Positions 35,178 to 47,499 of a stretch of 64,000 nt of DNA are shown piece by piece (position 1 is the stretch's first letter; each line of letters starts with the position of its first letter). The position numbers and the translations under genes are program-made. The DNA is taken from the NCBI GenBank assembly GCA_031763025.1, contig JASSKH010000006.1, forward strand, positions 1,523,048-1,587,047, written 5' to 3'. This DNA comes from Macrocystis pyrifera (lineage: Eukaryota; Sar; Phaeophyceae; Laminariales; Laminariaceae). The notes under the pieces are model-generated. The model was not told where the DNA came from and did not search any database. It was given only the letters and a program-made list of their open reading frames with translations.

Positions 35178-36990
35178 CTAGTACTTGAAAACAATGAGAC
35201 TGATGGCCATGACTCCCATGCCGGCAAAAATGGCGTTCGTTGTGACCTTGTCAGCGGGGTCATAACGCACCCCGGTCGGGATGAGCTCGTGGATCGAGAT
35301 GTTCACCATCAATCCTGCAACCATCCCGAACAAGATGCCGTACGCTACCTCGCTCATGACGTCCTTGAGGATGATCCAGCCGAAAGCCGCGCCGATGGGC
35401 TCACTAACCCCCGACAGTAGCGCCCACCCGAACGCCTTCCAACGGTTACCAGTGGCGTAGTACACGGGGATGGCTACGCACAGCCCCTCTGGGATGTTGT
35501 GGATCGCGATGGCCACCGCGAGGGTTGCCCCCAGAGCGGGGTCGGAGATCGTCGCAATGAATGTGGCCAGGCCTTCCGGGAAATTGTGGATCCCGATCGC
35601 GAGCGCGGTCATTAAACCCATGCGCACGAGTTTCTCGTCGTTGCCCCCCTCTACCGAATTAACGTTGGCCCCGCCCCCCTCCTCCACATTATCGACCTTG
35701 CACTCGGGGTTAAGGGCGGACACAGGGGTCCCCGATTGGTTATTTTGCTGCACCTTGCCGGCCAAGCTCAGCTGCATCGTGTGGAGATCCGGCGACGGGC
35801 GTATGACCTGCCCGGTACTAAGCTCGATGACCTGGTCTTCGGACTGCTGTTCGGCGTTCCCACCGCTGTTCGTGCTCCCTTGCGCCAGCGACTTTTCGGC
35901 GCCACCTTTTGCTGTTGAGGCGTTCGGACCAGAGCGTTTACCAGTTGGGATGTTGTTCAGGTCGTAGAGGTCGATGTTAACGTCGTGGTGGCCGGCATCG
36001 CCCTCGAGGAGGTGTACCACGTAGTCCAGCCCCTTGTAGAAGAGAATGCCACCGAAGAAGCTGACCGTCGCGTACATGTACGAGTCCGCCTGGCGTTGTT
36101 GGTTATAAGGTGGTGATTCGGGAACGGAGGCAGACCGGGAGGATTGAAGAGTGAGGCTCGACACAGCAGTCGTTCGAAATAAGGGAGTATCGCGTCTCTC
36201 AGTGTACAACATCTGAAAGGACACCCGACGTGGGAAAATTCCATGATTTTCTAAGCTTCGTCTACGGAGGATTCTACGGAGGATCAAGTCAGTATCGTGA
36301 TAGGCCAAACTGTCACTGGGACTGGCGAGGTCCCTGAAGGGCACAGAAGAAGCGCCCAGCATCGTTGATCCTATTTTGTCACACAACGTAGTTCGAACAA
36401 CAACCAAACGACAGATGGGCCCAGCTTAAGCATTCGTTTTTTTGGCTAAATCAGCTTTTGTGTGACTGAGCAGTATAGTATACTACAATATAGTATACTT
36501 CGAATAGATCCAGAAGTGAACCGAGACTAACTAGGTTCTATACGCCTGCCGTAGCACTCGTCTACCATCATGGACACGAACGTTGCAACCTCGAAATCAA
36601 CAACGCTCGCAACAGCTTTAGCTAGCTAGCGGGCTGTATCCAACACCCAGGCATGCGCCGTCAATGAGGGTAGCGAACTCCCATCTCCCCAGGGCAAGCG
36701 TGCAACAGTGAACACGTCCAACGATCCCGCGTGCGCTGCCTAAAAGTCGACAGTCATATGCCCGCCGTGCAGTCGACGGCCTTGTCTCGTGGAGATACGG
36801 TAGCACCATACCAGCCAGGCATGATAAAAATAAGCTTATTGGAGAGGGGCAGACCACTCACTTCGGAAAACCCATGATTCTCGAAGGCGCCCCGCGACTT
36901 CACGACTATCTCCAGCAAGGAAAGGTAGAGCATAACTCCGGCGGAGAAGCCCAGCGAACCCGCCAAAAAGCGCTTACTCGCCAGCTTCAC
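35178..36990 (-). CDS. ZIP-family metal transporter, exons 2 and 3
   Basis: Predicted multi-pass membrane importer of zinc or similar divalent cations. Exon 2 (36,990-36,862, 43 codons) begins after CAG and ends before GTGAGT; it encodes helix 2 (FLAGSLGFSAGVMLY). Intron 2 is 36,861-36,090. Exon 3 (36,089-35,178) begins after CAG, is 303 codons, and ends in TAG. With the exon 1 at 51.6 kb the protein is 382 residues. Helix 3 is near 84-105. A polar loop (106-231, with GHHD) follows. Helix 4 carries HNFPEG (247-252), helix 5 HNIPEG (276-281) and helix 7 ends in HELIPT (346-351). These histidine/glutamate motifs form the intramembrane metal site in the ZIP family, and the SLGFSAGVMLY and HNFPEG wording is closest to the ZupT-like group. 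All junctions are phase 0. Helix 1 is absent near exon 2, which is why exon 1 must lie elsewhere. Confidence 0.9.
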
Positions 36991-38498
36991 CTGTTCGAGG
37001 GCGACGAAACACGACGCGGTTAGGCGGTGACGCAGAGCCAAGGCTTGTGAGTGGCAGGGGGGCAGTGGCGTGTGGCGGCGCAACCGAGCGATAAAAATTG
37101 CAGAGCGTACTAGCGGTTAATGGCAGTGGCGTGCGGGAACCGAGTAAGTACAGCGGAGACAGCACGGCGAGAAACGTGTCCAAGGGGGCGTGAGGGAGTG
37201 TGCAAATAGAATAGGGCACGGAGTTCTATGGTTGCAGCCCCGCACACGCATGCGTGATAGTTTTCAGCGAAAGGGCTCGGCGACGCGCGCTATGAGAGGG
37301 GTATCTAGCAATCTCCGGCCAAAATATTTGTGACTGACCGGGCTCTCTAGACCTATTGTGACTGCCCAGGCTCCCTTGTCCCATTGCCGCTGGAGTTCCA
37401 GTAGTGTTTTAGGAATATTGTTCATGAGCAATACACCTACAGTCGTAGGAGCTTGAGATTGTTCACCAGGTTCCACGTCTATGTTTCCTCAAAATCAATT
37501 TTTAGTGGGGCGCACAGGTCCTCGCGTGGGGAGTCTCTCCGTGCCACGTGTCTGGCGTAGAGATGAACGGTTTGGGGACCGGGCGTCGGCTTCTGATGCT
37601 TTCGAATGTTTATCGAAAGCTTCAAAGTGAACGGCGGGGTCCAAAGCGAGATCCGAAACGTGAAAGAAAGAAAAAAACACGTCCGGAAAGAAGTACTCGC
37701 TACTTCATATGCTCTAATTCAAACACATTGTGTATAAGAACGCACATAAGGTGGGCGACAGGAAGTAATGCAAGACACAATTACGGCACTTGAATCATCA
37801 GGTGGTGCCGAGCGGCCTCGACATCCTACTGTACTCTCTAGAGCAGAGAGAAAAATATTACCACGGTGAGAGACAAGCGATTCCCGCGATGCGGCAGGAA
37901 TAGAAGAAACGGGGCCGGGGGTATTCGGACGCTTTCGGGCAGCAACTACCTTGCCGTTGCTTGAGATCAGACGCGTTTGCGGCGATAGTCGCAGGGTATC
38001 GTAGTGCTTGTGCTGTGGGGACGCTAGCCACGTTGGAGCTTTTCAACGGCGACACGGAATCATTTGTGGGAGGTGGTGCACAGGATGGTGCAGCAGAACA
38101 CTTGACACCAGTGAAATTGACTGCTTTCTCGTGCTAGTACTCGAGGCACGAACCCACACAGGTCCGGTTCCCGCGGCGAAAAAGTAGTGGGGTGACACGC
38201 GAAGAGAGGCCGCGTCTGTTTTCAAAGGGAAGAACATCCCCGAGGTGCAAGTAGAAATCTCTTCTCTGTACATGAACTCGAGCGGCATGAATCGGAGCGG
38301 GGTGGCGCAGTAGGATAATTTGTATTGTTTGGCGTATATCGAACGATGTCGAGTCGTGTGTGATACGGCTTTTTGTGCTGGCATGCGCCACAGGAGTCAC
38401 GGCGGTAACGAACGGTTTTGCCACTCGTTCTCGAGGCTGAGGCAACGCGCAGGCACATCCAAGCGCGATTGCGAGGCTCAGGAGAGGGGCCATGCCAT
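36991..38498. other. Intron 1 of the ZIP gene (if exon 1 is at 51.6 kb), no other gene
   Basis: No exon 1 candidate encoding helix 1 is visible here. The short frames on both strands have no family features. A G20 run lies at 38,499-38,518. Confidence 0.4.
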
Positions 38499-38592
38499 GG
38501 GGGGGGGGGGGGGGGGGGCTCATGTTTACACGCTAATCACACGATATATCTATCATACGTCAACCAAAGAAAGATGTCGATAAATGTAACGT

Positions 38593-38799
38593 ATGTCCAA
38601 CCCGACGGACCATTCCATCGGCTACAAGCACAACGCATACAGGTACCAGGCAGTAGTACAACAGCTGCTGTCGACGTGCGGTGAACTGCACACCAAAACG
38701 TACGACCAGACCGTCGAAATAAAATTCCGCCGGACGCAACGCCGCCACAAGAACAACAGCAGGCAGCAGAAGCGACCCCCCCCCCCCGAGGGCCGCTAA
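38593..38799 (+). CDS. Possible small ORF, unknown
   Basis: A 68-codon frame starting MSNPTDHSIGYKHNAYRYQA, ending in a basic Arg/Lys/Gln tail and proline run, then TAA. The composition is protein-like, but there is no start context, splice site or family match I can name. It may be a remnant of a basic nucleic-acid-binding protein or chance. Confidence 0.18.
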   Translation: MSNPTDHSIGYKHNAYRYQAVVQQLLSTCGELHTKTYDQTVEIKFRRTQRRHKNNSRQQKRPPPPEGR

Positions 38800-39322
38800 T
38801 ATTGACGGACCTCTTGGTCCAATTTTTTATTTTTTCTTCACAATTCCCACGTTTTTTCTTCTGGCGCAGTTTTTCATCTCCCAGACTTTCCAGATTTTTT
38901 CCCAAACATGCGAATGCCAAGTGTTCCTGGCATGCTGCCCCCCGTGAAATTCGTCACAAACGCCTCCCTATCTTGACGCAAAACGTATATTTACAAATTT
39001 CACAAGTCGAGAAGATCTGGAAACAAAAGCTCTCCGACAATACAGCCCCGTGCGGCCTCTTGCCATTGAATCTTACCCCATGCAATTCCAGGAGGAAATA
39101 TCTGGCCATGATTGGCAAGGAGAAATATTCAGAGAGTAACTATCATAGGAAGCTCCGCAAGCGCATCTCAACGTGTCAAACGCGCTCAGGACGACCTACG
39201 GTACGCCGTAGACCTTAGACGGGCAACAGGAACAAAGGTCAGTACACAGCAGGCATCACTCAACGTTACGATTCCGATTTCGGTCGTGGCCAACCAGCAG
39301 CGGTGGGCCGGAAAACGCTACG

Positions 39323-39405
39323 GATCCTTTTAGTGCTGCGGTCCTGTTTTTAGTACAACCCACTCGAATTCTAAGTAGTTTATGCCCAAAAACGGGACTG
39401 CAGTC
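39323..39405. mobile_element. Hairpin related to the TTAA MITE
   Basis: GGATCCTTT with GTGCTGCGGTCCTG pairs with GGGACTGCAGTCCTCAGAAA; relatives of the same CTGCAGTCC arm recur to 39,520 and at 40,252-40,352. Less intact than the other copies. Confidence 0.4.
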
Positions 39406-39674
39406 CTCAGAAAGGATACAACCCCTTTAGCATTGCAATCCTGTTTTGGGAACAAACGACTCTGATTCCAAGTATATATCAGTATATAGTTCGTCCTCAA
39501 TACAGGACTGCTGCGGTCCCTTGTACGGAACAAGCAGAAGAAACAAAACCACCACCTAGCAGCCGAGAAAAGACTACGTAAGAACGAAAGAAAAGAGCAT
39601 GCAGACCGAAGCACAACAAGAAACTAAAGGCATCCTCTAGGCAGCCGCAGCGGTTCTGTCGACAGGTTCTACCT

Positions 39675-40020
39675 ACGTACTACAAGTCGGACTGGTACCT
39701 TGCTGTTCTGTCTGCCGTCTCCTTCCCGCTTTCGTCAACTGTACCCCATCCCCGCAGAGGAGGCGGCAGGCAATACAAATCACTCGCCACCCACCCACGA
39801 AGCAAGTCCTTCATATGGACAAGAGTACTGCTGTGCGACTCGACTCGGAAATTCTTCCCAGGAGGTGTGGTATCTTGCGCGATATACGGTAGTCGTCCCG
39901 AACTATCCGAAACAAAAGTGAACCGAACCTCGGGCGCCCGAGACCGGAAAATCATAATATCGACAAACTGGGGAGGGGGGGGGGGGGGGGGGGGGTTCAT
40001 CCAGTTGGTTCCCGACCGCT
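39675..40020 (-). pseudogene. LINE C-terminal and 3' fragment
   Basis: On the minus strand a frame ends ETADRTARYQSDL, matching the ETADRVARYQAD terminus of the LINE copies at 29.1 and 55.4 kb. The adjoining sequence (CTGTCTGCCGTCTCC, TTCGTCAACTGTACCCC) is shared with 57,590-57,760. A G21 run (39,975-39,995) lies in it. Confidence 0.5.
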
Positions 40021-40251
40021 TCTCCTGCACGGCACGTAGTTGGGATCCGTTGCGCGCTAGTACATCTTCTGAACGGCGTCTTGCATTCCTCTAGGTTGAT
40101 CCGAACAGAAACTTTCATGCTAAATTCGGTTAATATGCCCGTGAGCCTTTCTGCGACTTATCTAGTTTTCCACACGGAGTACTTTCTAAGCACACTATAC
40201 GTACCTCGTACTTCGCAGTATTAATAGTTTCCGTAGCTGTTTGTTCTCACA

Positions 40252-40352
40252 TTAACCCTTTCAAGACTGCAGTCCCGTTTAGGGGACAAACTACTTGGAA
40301 TTAGAGTCGTTTGTCCCCAAAATGGGGCTGCAGTCCAAACTATAAGGGTTAA
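40252..40352. mobile_element. piggyBac-like MITE, copy 2
   Basis: 101 bp hairpin flanked by TTAA at 40,252 and 40,349. Arms AACCCTTTCAAGACTGCAGT / CTGCAGTCCAAACTATAAGG and a stem of GGGGACAAAC / GTTTGTCCCC. Clear fold-back. Confidence 0.65.
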
Positions 40353-40929
40353 CTCATCATGTCCATAATGTTGAGGCCGTGGGTACGAGACAGGCTCCGA
40401 AAACTGGAGCGCACAAGAATACCTCAGGAAAAACGTGCAGCCAGATAAAAAAAATATATCAAAACAGCCAAACACGCAACATCATGGCTGGAACATACTC
40501 GGGAGTATCATACACCTCCAACAGCCAAAAGTAAAAATCCTTGGACCATGTGCAACCTATTGCACCATGTGCAACCTAAAACCCATTCCAATGGGGGCAC
40601 ATACGCATCACACGAAAAACCACACCATGCGAAAAGGAGTGAAACGAGATGAAATGAGGTCAACGACACGTCCTCATTATTCAATACTGCTCGGTAGCAG
40701 CAGTGGCGGTGGAGATGGCCTTTGTATACATCTATTTATATCTGTTCATGTTGATACAACCATATCAGGTACCTGGTGCAAAATATACTCTAAAAAAACT
40801 GCCCACTCGTGACAAGCTACAGCCTCGAAACTCATTTTCATCATTCCCCAAGTGAAAGATACAGCAGCAGCACCAATCGTTGAATTCTGCAGCTTCAGAT
40901 TTTTTTTCCTGATGTACTACCGGCTGTAC

Positions 40930-41300
40930 TTCCTGCATGAAAACATATAAAGTCCGTAGTACCCGCGATCGAAGTATCTATCGCACACAGCTCGCAAATA
41001 TGAGTTTCGACCAAATCCTCGATCTCACAGCTGTTGTTTTTATTTTATTTTTGTTTTTCAAGATAGTTACTGTCTTCCTCATCTACGGACTGGACTGGAC
41101 ATGAGGCCCATGTGAACCCCCAGTACGCGCGATCGAACTATTAATATTAATACTGCATCCCACACAGGTACGGACACAGGTTGTGCTGGATGACTTACGG
41201 GTGGGAAGAGCGTAAAGAACAACATACTCGTACACTGGGGGCAAAGATGAGTTTCGACCAATTCCTCGATCTCACAGCTACAGCAGTACAGCAGCTGTTT
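40930..41300 (+). repeat. MSF-type repeats, copies 2 and 3 in tandem
   Basis: Two adjacent copies of the module seen at 21,890: GTAGTACCCGCGATCGAAGT and CAGTACGCGCGATCGAACT, each leading to an ATG (41,000 and 41,247) with MSFDQILDLTAVVF and MSFDQFLDLTATAV. Each frame then enters low-complexity sequence. Confidence 0.5.
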
Positions 41301-41339
41301 TCAAATTTTAGAATTGTATCATATACCAGCATGTTTTTC

Positions 41340-41715
41340 TCTTCCTTCTCTGTTATTTTCTTTTTTTCTTTTCTCTCTTTCGATTTGTTTTCCTTTTTTT
41401 CTTTTCTCTCTTTCGATTTGTTTTCCTTTTTTTCTTTGGTTTTTGATTTTCTTTGCTTTCTTTCGTGTTGGCTCTTCGATAGAATATGTATGCCGTGCCT
41501 GTCATATCCGGTACGATGACATGGCCTTGCATTGTCTGCTGTGCTTACTGCATACTACGCAACAACCTATTAATAGTACTCTAGATGTGTGGCGTAGTTT
41601 TGTGATCGCAGAAGAGCTTGTATCTCTCTAGGATAATAATCAGCACGGACACTGGTTGTGCTCGATGTCAACGGGTAGAAAGCGCGGTTTAATGTGAAAA
41701 ACGAACACACGTGGT
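41340..41715 (+). mobile_element. LINE 3'-end repeat with T-rich leader
   Basis: T-rich tract with repeated TTTCGATTTGTTTTCC, then TGCCTGTCATATCCGGTACG, then the 3' module GGATAATAATCAGCACGGAC ending GGTTTAATGTGAA. Solo 3' end with no coding part. Confidence 0.6.
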
Positions 41716-42043
41716 TGTTAATCTGTACTGGTACAGCAGCAGCACTTCCACCCAACTACTAATATATATACTACTACCAACTACTAACACGCCAGTAGCA
41801 TGTACAAAAAATTGAAAAAAAATACGATCATGACGAGGTGCTCGACACCTCGGCTTGTTTTATTTTTAATAGACGATGGAATTATTCAAATAAAGAAAGT
41901 CCAAAAATGTTTTTTTTTTGGCCCCGAGAATTGCAACAGCGCATACAGATATTAATATTTGTGTACGTACACGGGGTGTTTTTGTTATTATTATGTGGTG
42001 AGCTTAAGCTTTATTTTTACCAATCCGCCTGAGGATAAAAAAA

Positions 42044-42076
<33 letters not shown>
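42044..42076. repeat. (AAT)n microsatellite
   Basis: About eleven AAT/ATA triplets in a pure run. Confidence 0.9.
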
Positions 42077-42077
<1 letters not shown>

Positions 42078-42479
42078 GCATGCGGCAGGTTAAGCGTGCG
42101 TGCGTGTACGACGACTGCCGTGGAAAGCCATGCCGTAGCCCCTTGAATTGGCATGAGGACGACCATCAACCATCGGTCGGCGAGTCAAGCAAAACAATGT
42201 TGTAAGCACTACAGAGCGCAACGCGTTTTGGTTACTACTGATATTGGTGTGGTTTTATGGGACCAAAGGGTTAATGCGAATCCGGCTGACTACGCCAGGC
42301 TATCGTGGGTGCAGCACTTGATGCTACTCCGACGTCTCGGCTGGCGGGAGGGGGGGGGAGCGCCAAGACCGTACGTACTCTACACGAATACTTCGCCCTC
42401 GCGCTTGTGAAGTCAGGCTCTGTAAACATTCACGTGACGATGACGCCCGCGTGCTTGTCGAGACAGACCCCGAGAGCAT

Positions 42480-43095
42480 TGAAGTGGCGGTGCGCGGACA
42501 AAAGATATTATCGTTCGAGGGGTTTGTGGCGCGCATGGGAAAGAAGCGCCTGCCAAAAAGGGTGACGTTTGGGGAGATGGTTGGGGGAAAGGCTACTCGT
42601 GTGGGCGTGGGCAGGAATGGGATTAGATGTGGCGCCTCGAGGAGGACCTCGAGAATTCCGGCATCAAGTCCAAAGGATGGCGTGAGACAGCACAGAAACC
42701 CAGCAAATGATTTCGAGGGGTCGAGGACGAGGCGGAGGCTTACCTGCGGAGATGGATTGCTGCGGAAAAGAGCGCTGCAGAAGAGCGACACGCGACGGCT
42801 ACAACCGCGACATGGACCGTGGACACCAATGCACCCAGGGGGTGGCGGGGACGCGGACGGGGTCCGGGGCGGGGAGTGGGGGCGGGGGCGAAGGCGGCGG
42901 CAGGGGGGGACGGGGGCGGAGGAGCGGGGGGGAAGCGGGTCGCTCTCTGCTCCAACTCTTGCCGACTGGGCACGGCGTTAATCGTCATGATGCGTATCAT
43001 CCGGCGTCGACAACAGATCGAAAAAATTGCAAACCGTTGGCGCAAGGGGCGCCCGAAAAAGAGCATGCTTCGCCGCAGAACGTTTGTTTGCTAGA
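42480..43095 (+). pseudogene. Non-LTR retrotransposon C-terminus, second family
   Basis: The frame GFVARMGKKRLPKRVTFGEM matches the conserved tail of LINE polyproteins. After a frame change near 42,640 the sequence continues as RLEEDLENSGIKSKGWRETA, a stop (42,708-42,710), and EDEAEAYLRRWIAAEKSAAE. A glycine/arginine-rich end follows to TAG at 43,092-43,094. One frameshift and one stop make it dead. It differs from the RLMFGT family at 28.7 and 55.8 kb. The reverse transcriptase part is missing. Confidence 0.6.
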
Positions 43096-43444
43096 ATAGA
43101 CCGGAGGGGAGGGGGATAATTACACGTGGAAATAAACGGAACTGAAGATCGAACAAAGTGTTTTTTTCTCATCTCATCCCTTGATCACAAAGTTCACAAC
43201 GTTTTTCCATTATGACTCCTGGGGGCTGCTGGGCGGGGGGGGGGGGGGGGTCGTTTTTCTTTTCCACGGGCGCCCTGCTGGTTGGCGCGAAGAAAGCGTT
43301 TATACGAAGAGCGCCCGTACAGCTGTAACGCTCGGGTCGAAGCGTGCAACTTTGTATTGTCGATGCGTGTCAGTATTTTCGGACGCAGACTTCTTGGGAT
43401 GTCAGGAGAGTGGGGGCGCACGCGGAAGAATGCAGCACAGCTAA

Positions 43445-43775
43445 ATGTATTATCTCTGTGCCGGAGTTGTGTGTGTCTACAGAACTTGTATCTCTTTATT
43501 TATTGATAGGATTGAAGAATCGGCACAGACACTGATTGCGCGGGATGTCGGGTACAAAGAACGGTTTAAGATGAAGAACACACACAAGCAACTCGAGAAA
43601 GAAAAAAAACATGCGTGTGTATGTGTTCTCCGTTCTTTATACTACTATACTCCCGTCGACATCCAGCACAACCAGCAAACCAGTGTCCATGCCGATTTCT
43701 TCAATTCTACTATAAATATTAGAGATACAGGTTATGTGGTCCCAAAACTACGCCACAGCAGAGCAGCAGAGATAC
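43445..43775. mobile_element. Two LINE 3' ends, converging tails
   Basis: A plus-strand 3' module (43,445-43,600, ending GAACACACACAAG) is followed at once by a minus-strand one (43,615-43,775). A G16 run lies upstream at 43,235-43,250. Confidence 0.6.
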
Positions 43776-44699
43776 TGCGGCACATTTTTGTTATGCAGTA
43801 AAGGCCTATCTTAACGCGGAACACAAAATTTCGTTCGATCACATGCAAATTAAACTAGAAAAAAACAATCTAGTCAAATTGAAAGAACCGAAAGTCCTCG
43901 ATAAGATGGGCCATTAAATTAAATTAAATTAGAAAAAAAAAAAAAAAATCAAATCAAATTGAAAGAGCCGAAAGTCCCCGTTAAGATGGGCCCTAAGGAG
44001 AGTAGACAGCAGTGCCATGCCATGTTCATACTGGATACGACGGGCACGACGTACCAATTTCCATGAAAGAGAGAATACAAAAAAATAAAAAATAAAAAAC
44101 CCAGTTGTGTACATGATCACCACACCACAGACCCAAGGATATAATTATTTAATAGTACCAGTAGCTGTTGAGCTGGCGCAACATTTTGGCCGAAATACGA
44201 AGCTGTTTTCCGCGACAGCCGCGGAGGGCCTGGTTGCGCCTAGCGCAGCACGCGATTTCGTTCGGTCTTTTTTGTTCGCCGCCGTAGGCTAACACAAAGA
44301 AAAAAGAAACACTGTTTTTGGAGAATCGTCCTTGGCGAAAAAAAAAATGAGCCCCCTTTTTGAATTCGCGGCAGTTGATTTTTGGGGGGGGGTCCATTTT
44401 CCTATTCGATTGTAGCAGAACAAAAGAAAATTATATTCTGATATCGATACACGCATTTTCGAGGTTCGGGCCTGCGGCGGGCAACAGACACCGGACCACT
44501 CGTTCTTATATCTCTGCACCACACTACGTTTTGTTTGTTGTTGTTGTTAGCTCTTTGACTAACTGTACCCTCTTTTGTCTTGCCTTTCGTCTGGTCTTCT
44601 TGTGACGTCCTCATGTTGGTTCTTCAGGTGGACACATGTATCATAGGAGGACTGATCGTACCAGCAAACAGCAACCCTGTCCTCGGGACTCGGCTTGCG

Positions 44700-46030
44700 C
44701 CCTGAGCGCATGTTTTCTTCGTTTTTCTTCCTGTTGTTTTTTTCCTTCACTTTTTTCTTCTTTTTTCCTTCACTTTCTTCTTTTTTCCTTCACTTTTTTC
44801 TTCTTCTCTCTTCTATCTGTTCTCTCTTCGTGTTCCTCTTTTTGCTATTCTTTTTATTTTTTTCGAGTGTACATATAATACCATGCATACATTCCTGGTG
44901 TTATTTAGTTGCAAGACTGACTCTGTTTATAAGTCGAGTGGTGTTTTTTTTCTCAAGCAGTTTTTTTTCAAGTGTCTGCGGAGAGGCACAGTAGTTAATT
45001 TTCTCTTTCTCTTTTCCTTTTTCCCTTTCATTTGTTGTTCTTTATTTTCTTCAACTTAGTTCTTTGCTTTCTTTCGTTTTCTCAATTCCATAGAATATGT
45101 ATGTCATGCCTGCCATATCCAGTATGATGACATGGCATTGGATTGTCTTGTGTGCTTACTGGATACGGAACAACGGGTTAGGTTTCTCTGTGGCGTAGTA
45201 TGGTAACAACAGAACTTGTACGATATCTCCTATTCATAGGATTAAAGAATCGGCACGGACACTGGTTGCGCTGCATGTCGACGGGGAGAAAAAAAAACCG
45301 GTTTAATGTGAAAAGAACACAAACAAGTGCCACGAGATGGTATACCACAGCTCATTTTTAATATTAGTAGTATCGTTTCCCTCACGGACGGGTATGACAC
45401 TGCCGTGCGCACTATTTCGTATGTGTTTGCTTGCTTCCATGCGAGAACTTGAACTGGTATCTCTCTATTATTAATAGGATTGAAGAATCTGCACGGACAC
45501 TGGTTGAGCTGGATGTCGACGGGTAGAAAGAACGGTTCAATGTGAAGAAAACAACAACAACAACAACAACAACACCAATATCTTCTCTTGGTTCTTAGTC
45601 TCACTCGGTTTACAAGTAGTGGTGTATTTCTTCGTTTTCCTTTTTTTTCCAGCTCGTTCTTTTCAAGTGTCTGCCACATCCCCTGCAGGGGGGGGCACGA
45701 CAGCAGTAGTTTGCTTCTTATATATATATCTTCTTTTTTTTTTCCTTCGATTTGTCTTTTTTTTTTGTTTCCTCGTGTTTCTCTATTTCATAGAATGTGT
45801 ATGTCGTGCCCGTCGTATCTAGTATGATGACATGGCATTGCATTGCCCACTGCTGTGCTTACTGCATACCAGGTTATTATACGTGGCAACGTAGTATCTC
45901 TGTGGAGTAGCTTCGGGACCACAGAACCTGCATCTTCTAGGATTAAAGAATCGGCACGGACACTGGTTATGCTGGATGTCGACGGGTAAAAAGAACGGTT
46001 TAACGCGAAGAACGAACACACACATCCCAG
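44700..46030 (+). mobile_element. Cluster of three LINE 3'-end repeats
   Basis: T-rich leaders (44,710-45,075 and 45,640-45,790) and 3' modules at 45,095-45,320, 45,420-45,565 (ending in (AAC)n) and 45,790-46,030, all plus strand, each with GCACGGACACTGGTT and GGATGTCGACGGG. It reads as serial insertions of truncated copies. Confidence 0.6.
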
Positions 46031-46289
46031 ATACTCGCCAGCTTCTAGTACCTGTGACCAGTTTTGGTTTTTTATCAACGCAGCTGTAGTTTCAATGACA
46101 CGCCATCTCACCGTGGATACGACAGGCCAGCCATTAGCCATACCAGCAGAATCGTACACGTTCCACAAAGGAGAAAAAACGAAAGAAAGGAAAACAAATA
46201 GAAAGCAAAAAATATATATGTCGTGTCCCCCTGTAACAGATGGTGTGGCAGACAACAGAAAAAAATCGCCAATCAGAAATAACGCTGCA

Positions 46290-47095
46290 GGTAGTGTTAG
46301 AGGGAATGGGGGGGGAGGGGTAACAGCAGGAGGGGTAGAAGGAACACCGTACAAGTGTATGGGGGCAGGGGGGGGAACAGGAGGAGTAGAAGGGAAACCG
46401 CGGTGACAAGAGAGTAGCAGAGAGACCGCAGATAGGGTAGCAAGGTACCAGGCCGACTACGTAATAGGTTGGACTTTTCTTTGCTATTCGTACTGCCAAC
46501 TGCGGCGCGGCCGTTCGGTATGTATTTTGATTTTTTTTTTTTGCCATGACTCAACTTTTTCCTATTTTATCCCTTCTTATCCTTATGAAAGAAGTACTAC
46601 ATCGTGGGTGGGTGACGAGCGTATTTTGGCCCAATCACTATTGCTCTTTTTACTTCGTTAGGTGTTCCCCGGGATGCATAGTCCCCTTTTTCCTTCTCGT
46701 ATCTTCCCCCTTGCTCGTCCCTTTTGGCTTATGCTCGGGGTAAGTATGTATGTGTCTGAGCTTTGGCTTCCCATTTTATTTATTTATTTGGGATTCTTCT
46801 CCTTTTCTTTTTATTTTTATTTTTCGGTTTGGTTTCTTCGTTGCTTCTCTTTCTATATGGTGTATTTTGGTTGCTGGCGTACGTGATATATGTTGTGTCG
46901 GCCGCACCTCTTAATAGTGCGAAGGCATGGTATCGCGTAGGCTATCAATGCATTACTGTGTGTTATCTATGTGTCGTAGTCTGTGACCACAGAGCTCGTA
47001 TCTTTCTAGGGTGAAGAATCAGCACGGACACTGGGCTTGCTGGACGTCGACGAGTAGAAGAACGGTTTAATGTGAAGAACACACACACACATTGA
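46290..47095 (+). pseudogene. 5'-truncated LINE copy
   Basis: Closest relative of the 28.6-29.8 kb copy. It retains only the extreme C-terminus (GTAACAGCAGGAGGGGTAGA region and AAGGTACCAGGCCGAC), the 3' UTR (CTTATCCTTATGAAAGAAGT, TTTATTTATTTGGGATTCTT) and the 3' module, ending in an AC repeat at 47,080-47,090. Confidence 0.65.
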
Positions 47096-47210
47096 ATACC
47101 AGGTACTCAACAATACACAACAGCATACAAACAGGCAAATCTAATATAAACAGGCAAATCTAATGGCAGTTGCACGGCCCAATCCTCATGCGGTGATGCC
47201 AAATACGTGT

Positions 47211-47499
47211 CTTTCCTATCATCACTTTTACTTTCCAGCCCACTCGTACGAGGTTTTACCCTCGACGATCTTCTGGACAAGCCGTGGTCACAGGTGTCGT
47301 CCCTTCTCCCCCCCGGTACGTGCCTTTAGTTTTTATCGCGCATAGGGTTCAGCATTCCCACTGCTCGTCGATTTTCATCGAATGTAGCCAACTCACGCTT
47401 TCGCGCTTTCCGCCCCTATGAGCATGCACTCGGTGAGACTCGAACTCACGAAATTGATCTTGACAGGCTCGCGGACCACCTACCAAGCTACCGGGGACA
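47211..47499 (-). mobile_element. SINE A copy 3, tRNA-derived
   Basis: Same layout as copy 1 but with an internal deletion of about 25 bp (CTTTCCGC joined to CCCTATGAGC) and no poly(A) left at its 3' end. Older copy. Confidence 0.75.

Noticed and set aside
35470-35967. 165-codon plus-strand frame
   Set aside because: Antisense shadow of ZIP exon 3.
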